Assembly (NCBI GenBank): GCA_015501605.1 | Contig: JADNRZ010000009.1 | Coordinates: 744,001 to 808,000 of the forward strand | Origin: Panaeolus papilionaceus | Lineage: Eukaryota; Basidiomycota; Agaricomycetes; Agaricales | Direction: 5' to 3' | DNA length: 64,000 nucleotides | In this document: positions 61,828-64,000 of the stretch, piece by piece | How positions within the stretch are numbered: the first letter of the stretch is position 1 | Layout of the letters: each line of letters begins with the position of its first letter | Program-made: the position numbers and the translations under genes | The notes under the pieces: model-generated | The model's database searches: none | Told to the model about the DNA's origin: nothing | Seen by the model: the letters and a program-made list of their open reading frames with translations, nothing else

Positions 61828-63323
61828 ATGTCGAGCAAGCAATCAGAGCCTCTTCCATTGCTGCCGCCCCACCCCCCCACCCCCTACAGGGCTGGCTCGT
61901 TATCGTCTTCTATCTCCTCGTGCTGGCGTTCATGTGTCTCCCATCCAACTCGGTGGTTTGAGCATCGGCGACCAGTGGAATGACATTGGTCTAGGAAGCA
62001 TGGACAAAGAAGCCAGCTTTAAGCTCCTCGACGCGTATTATGATGCTTGTGGGAACTTCATCGACATTGCAAATGACAGTAAGTAATTCGTCGGTATCCG
62101 AGCATGAATACCATCAATACTCACGAGCCTTTAGCCAAGATGGATCGTCCGAGCTGTATATCGGGGAATGGGCCGAGAAGAGGGGTATTCGTGACCGACT
62201 ATTGTTGACGACCAAGGTAAGTCATAGTGATGAAGCCCATGTTCCGTTGATCGTCGTTTAGACTTGGGCGCTAATGTGCCTCTCGGTTAATTCTTTGCAA
62301 TTTGCACTCCAAACAGTACACAAACGATTATATGGTACGGGACCCGAACGTCCCAGATCACAAGATATTTTATGGTGGCAACAGCGCAAAATCGCTGCAT
62401 CTATTCTTCCAGGCCTCGCTCAAGAAGCTTCGAACGGATTACATTGAAGAAGTGATGCACGCGCTTCATGCTCTGGTATTGCAGGGAAAGGTGCTTTACC
62501 TGGTGAGGCTTTAGGTACTAGGCACCCTTTCATCACCCTTCCTTACCTTGGTTGTATAGGGCATATCCGACACCCCCGCTTGGGTGGTTGCAAAAGTCAA
62601 TGCTTATGCTCGCGCAAACTCTCTTACACCATTTGTCATCTACCAAGGTCATTGGAACCTAACTGAGCGCTCTTTTGAGCGCGAAATTATCCCTGTGGCC
62701 CGTTCGGAAGGTAGAATCGCTTGCTATACTTCCCTGACCGTTGAAACAATAGCGTTGTAGGTATGGCCCTTGCGCCCTGGAATGTACTTGCGAGCGGAAA
62801 GTTCCGTTCAGATGCAGAGGAAGCTCATCGACTGGCATCCGGAGAGTGTGGCCGGACACTTATGAGCTCAGAGTGGCTCAGAAACAACCAGGAAAAGCGT
62901 GTCTGTGCGGCGCTTGAGAAAGTAGCCAATCCATAATTTTTTAATGCTGACACGCCTTCGTCCTGTAGTCGCAATTGCACATTTGATGCACAAGGCTCCC
63001 TTTGTGTTTCCTATCGTTGGAGGAAGGAAAGTGGAACATCTGCACGCCAACCTGGAAGCCTTGGAAATATCGCTGAGCGATGAACAAATAATATATCTCG
63101 AGTCTGTGGTTCCATTTGATCCTGGATTTCCTAATAATATGATTGTAAGTGGTTCTCTCTCGATCTGTCATCTCAGTGCTGTCGGCGTTTGGCTGATATT
63201 GCTGTGTTACAGGGAGATGGATCTGCCTATCGCAACGTCTGGACGGCAAGCGGGCATATCAACGAAATGCCTTTGGTTCTCCCTATTTCCCACCGCAGTC
63301 GTGCCGATCACAAACGAAGTTGA
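61828..63323 (+). pseudogene. AAD-type aldo-keto reductase pseudogene
   Basis: Tandem duplicate of the gene at 59887 with the same exon order and at least four lesions. (1) The ATG frame ([10 protein letters not shown]...) is shifted relative to [18 protein letters not shown] in the C-rich run 61867-61886. (2) At the first donor (62079) one base is missing: AATGACA|gtaagt replaces AATAACTA|gtgagc, which shifts the frame and removes the catalytic Tyr. (3) Exactly 42 bases corresponding to [14 protein letters not shown], with the catalytic His, are deleted at 62442/62443. (4) TAA at 62934-62936 follows EKVANP, where copy 1 continues into [10 protein letters not shown]. Downstream exons remain recognisable ([18 protein letters not shown], then a [10 protein letters not shown] last exon). 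The gene cannot make a working enzyme. Confidence 0.9.
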
Positions 63324-64000
63324 AGCTTGGTAATACAAGTCTAACCTGGATAGTGTCCTAAGCCAGGCTATGAGTCATAATACGCCCTACGCGCTCTCCG
63401 TCTGGCAATAGACGAAGTGGATTAGGTCCCTAACATTGACTTGAGGTATCTGGACTGAGCTGAATTTTTCAACTGATAGAGAATAACAGTCAGTATTTGG
63501 GTCGCCTCGCAAGGTAATCGAGAACGTGGTCTCAGTAGAGTCCGCTTCGGAAGGACGATTGAACCCATTTTCGCGCTGCGAGAATCTCACCAATGAATCG
63601 ACCAATGATAAACTCCCCGAGGCTTCTGACACTCCGAGTATAAGCTACGAAATACGCCTCTTCATTTTGGGAGGAAAGCCAGAATGAGCTCATACAATGC
63701 CGTCCTACCGCCACGATGTGGCTCAGACCTTTTTTCAGAGCAGGTTACCTTCTAAACATTGACTATCCTGCTACTATGTTCGAGGATTAGAACTGCATCG
63801 TAGTATCCCCGTATCTGAGTCTTGTATCAAGCGAAATGAAGCAGTCGTATACATAGGATACTCCTTTTTGGAGTATCATGGAAGTGTGGAGTGTTGAACT
63901 AAATATAATCTGTGGATTATCGAAATGATCAAGCAGCTCACGAACTCAATTCTTTCTACTCCCCATTTTGATACCTCTACACTACTTATATCTCGGTGGG
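63324..64000. other. intergenic, nothing recognised
   Basis: Short minus-strand open frames without family resemblance. Confidence 0.4.

Overview
The window looks like nuclear DNA of a basidiomycete, most likely a mushroom-forming agaricomycete. Genes are cut into many small exons by introns of about 50-60 bases with GT...AG ends, and the gene content is fungal: Zn2Cys6 regulator, V-ATPase proteolipid, SWR1-type Arp6, GH5/GH16/GH43 cell-wall enzymes, AAD-type aldo-keto reductases and epoxide-hydrolase-like proteins. All exon structures were built by hand from splice signals and reading frame. Coordinates are CDS spans with introns included.

Layout. 0-4 kb: two tandem DUF1917/Bles03-like genes (-), then the V-ATPase c subunit (+). 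5.3-6.3 kb: an NmrA-like gene lacking both ends. 7.2-15.4 kb: a prolyl-4-hydroxylase-like oxygenase (-) sharing a 0.6 kb divergent promoter with a large ABCC (MRP-type) transporter (+). 16.1-20.2 kb: a membrane-anchored GH5 exo-beta-1,3-glucanase (-) split into about 24 exons, several only 11-17 nt. 20.2-24.4 kb: no recognisable gene. 24.4-29.3 kb: KIN17 (-), a probable broken gene (+), and a base-exchange-type phosphatidylserine synthase (-). 29.3-32.9 kb: empty. 32.9-38.8 kb: Zn2Cys6 regulator (+), TANGO2/NRDE protein (-) divergent from Arp6 (+). 39.8-41.1 kb: a decayed GH43 gene (-). 42-46.3 kb: an importin-7/8 karyopherin (-). 47.35-49.19 kb: a gene-free stretch bounded by long terminal inverted repeats, probably a non-autonomous DNA transposon. 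49.7-57.1 kb: four epoxide-hydrolase-like alpha/beta hydrolases (three +, one -). 57.7-59.3 kb: a GPI-anchored GH16 glucanase (-). 59.9-63.3 kb: an AAD-type aldo-keto reductase (+) followed by its pseudogene duplicate.

How the genes fit together. Most are unrelated housekeeping genes (V-ATPase, KIN17, PSS, Arp6, importin, TANGO2). The right third (49-64 kb) is different: small families made by local duplication (hydrolases and aldo-keto reductases), with decay in some copies and a candidate transposon at the left border. GH5, GH16 and the dead GH43 are separate polysaccharide-active genes. No CRISPR, rRNA or convincing tRNA was seen. The most noteworthy items are the extreme micro-exon splitting of the GH5 gene, the inverted-repeat element, the hydrolase array with one copy lacking a start codon and one using a GC-AG intron, and the multiply lesioned aldo-keto reductase and GH43 copies.
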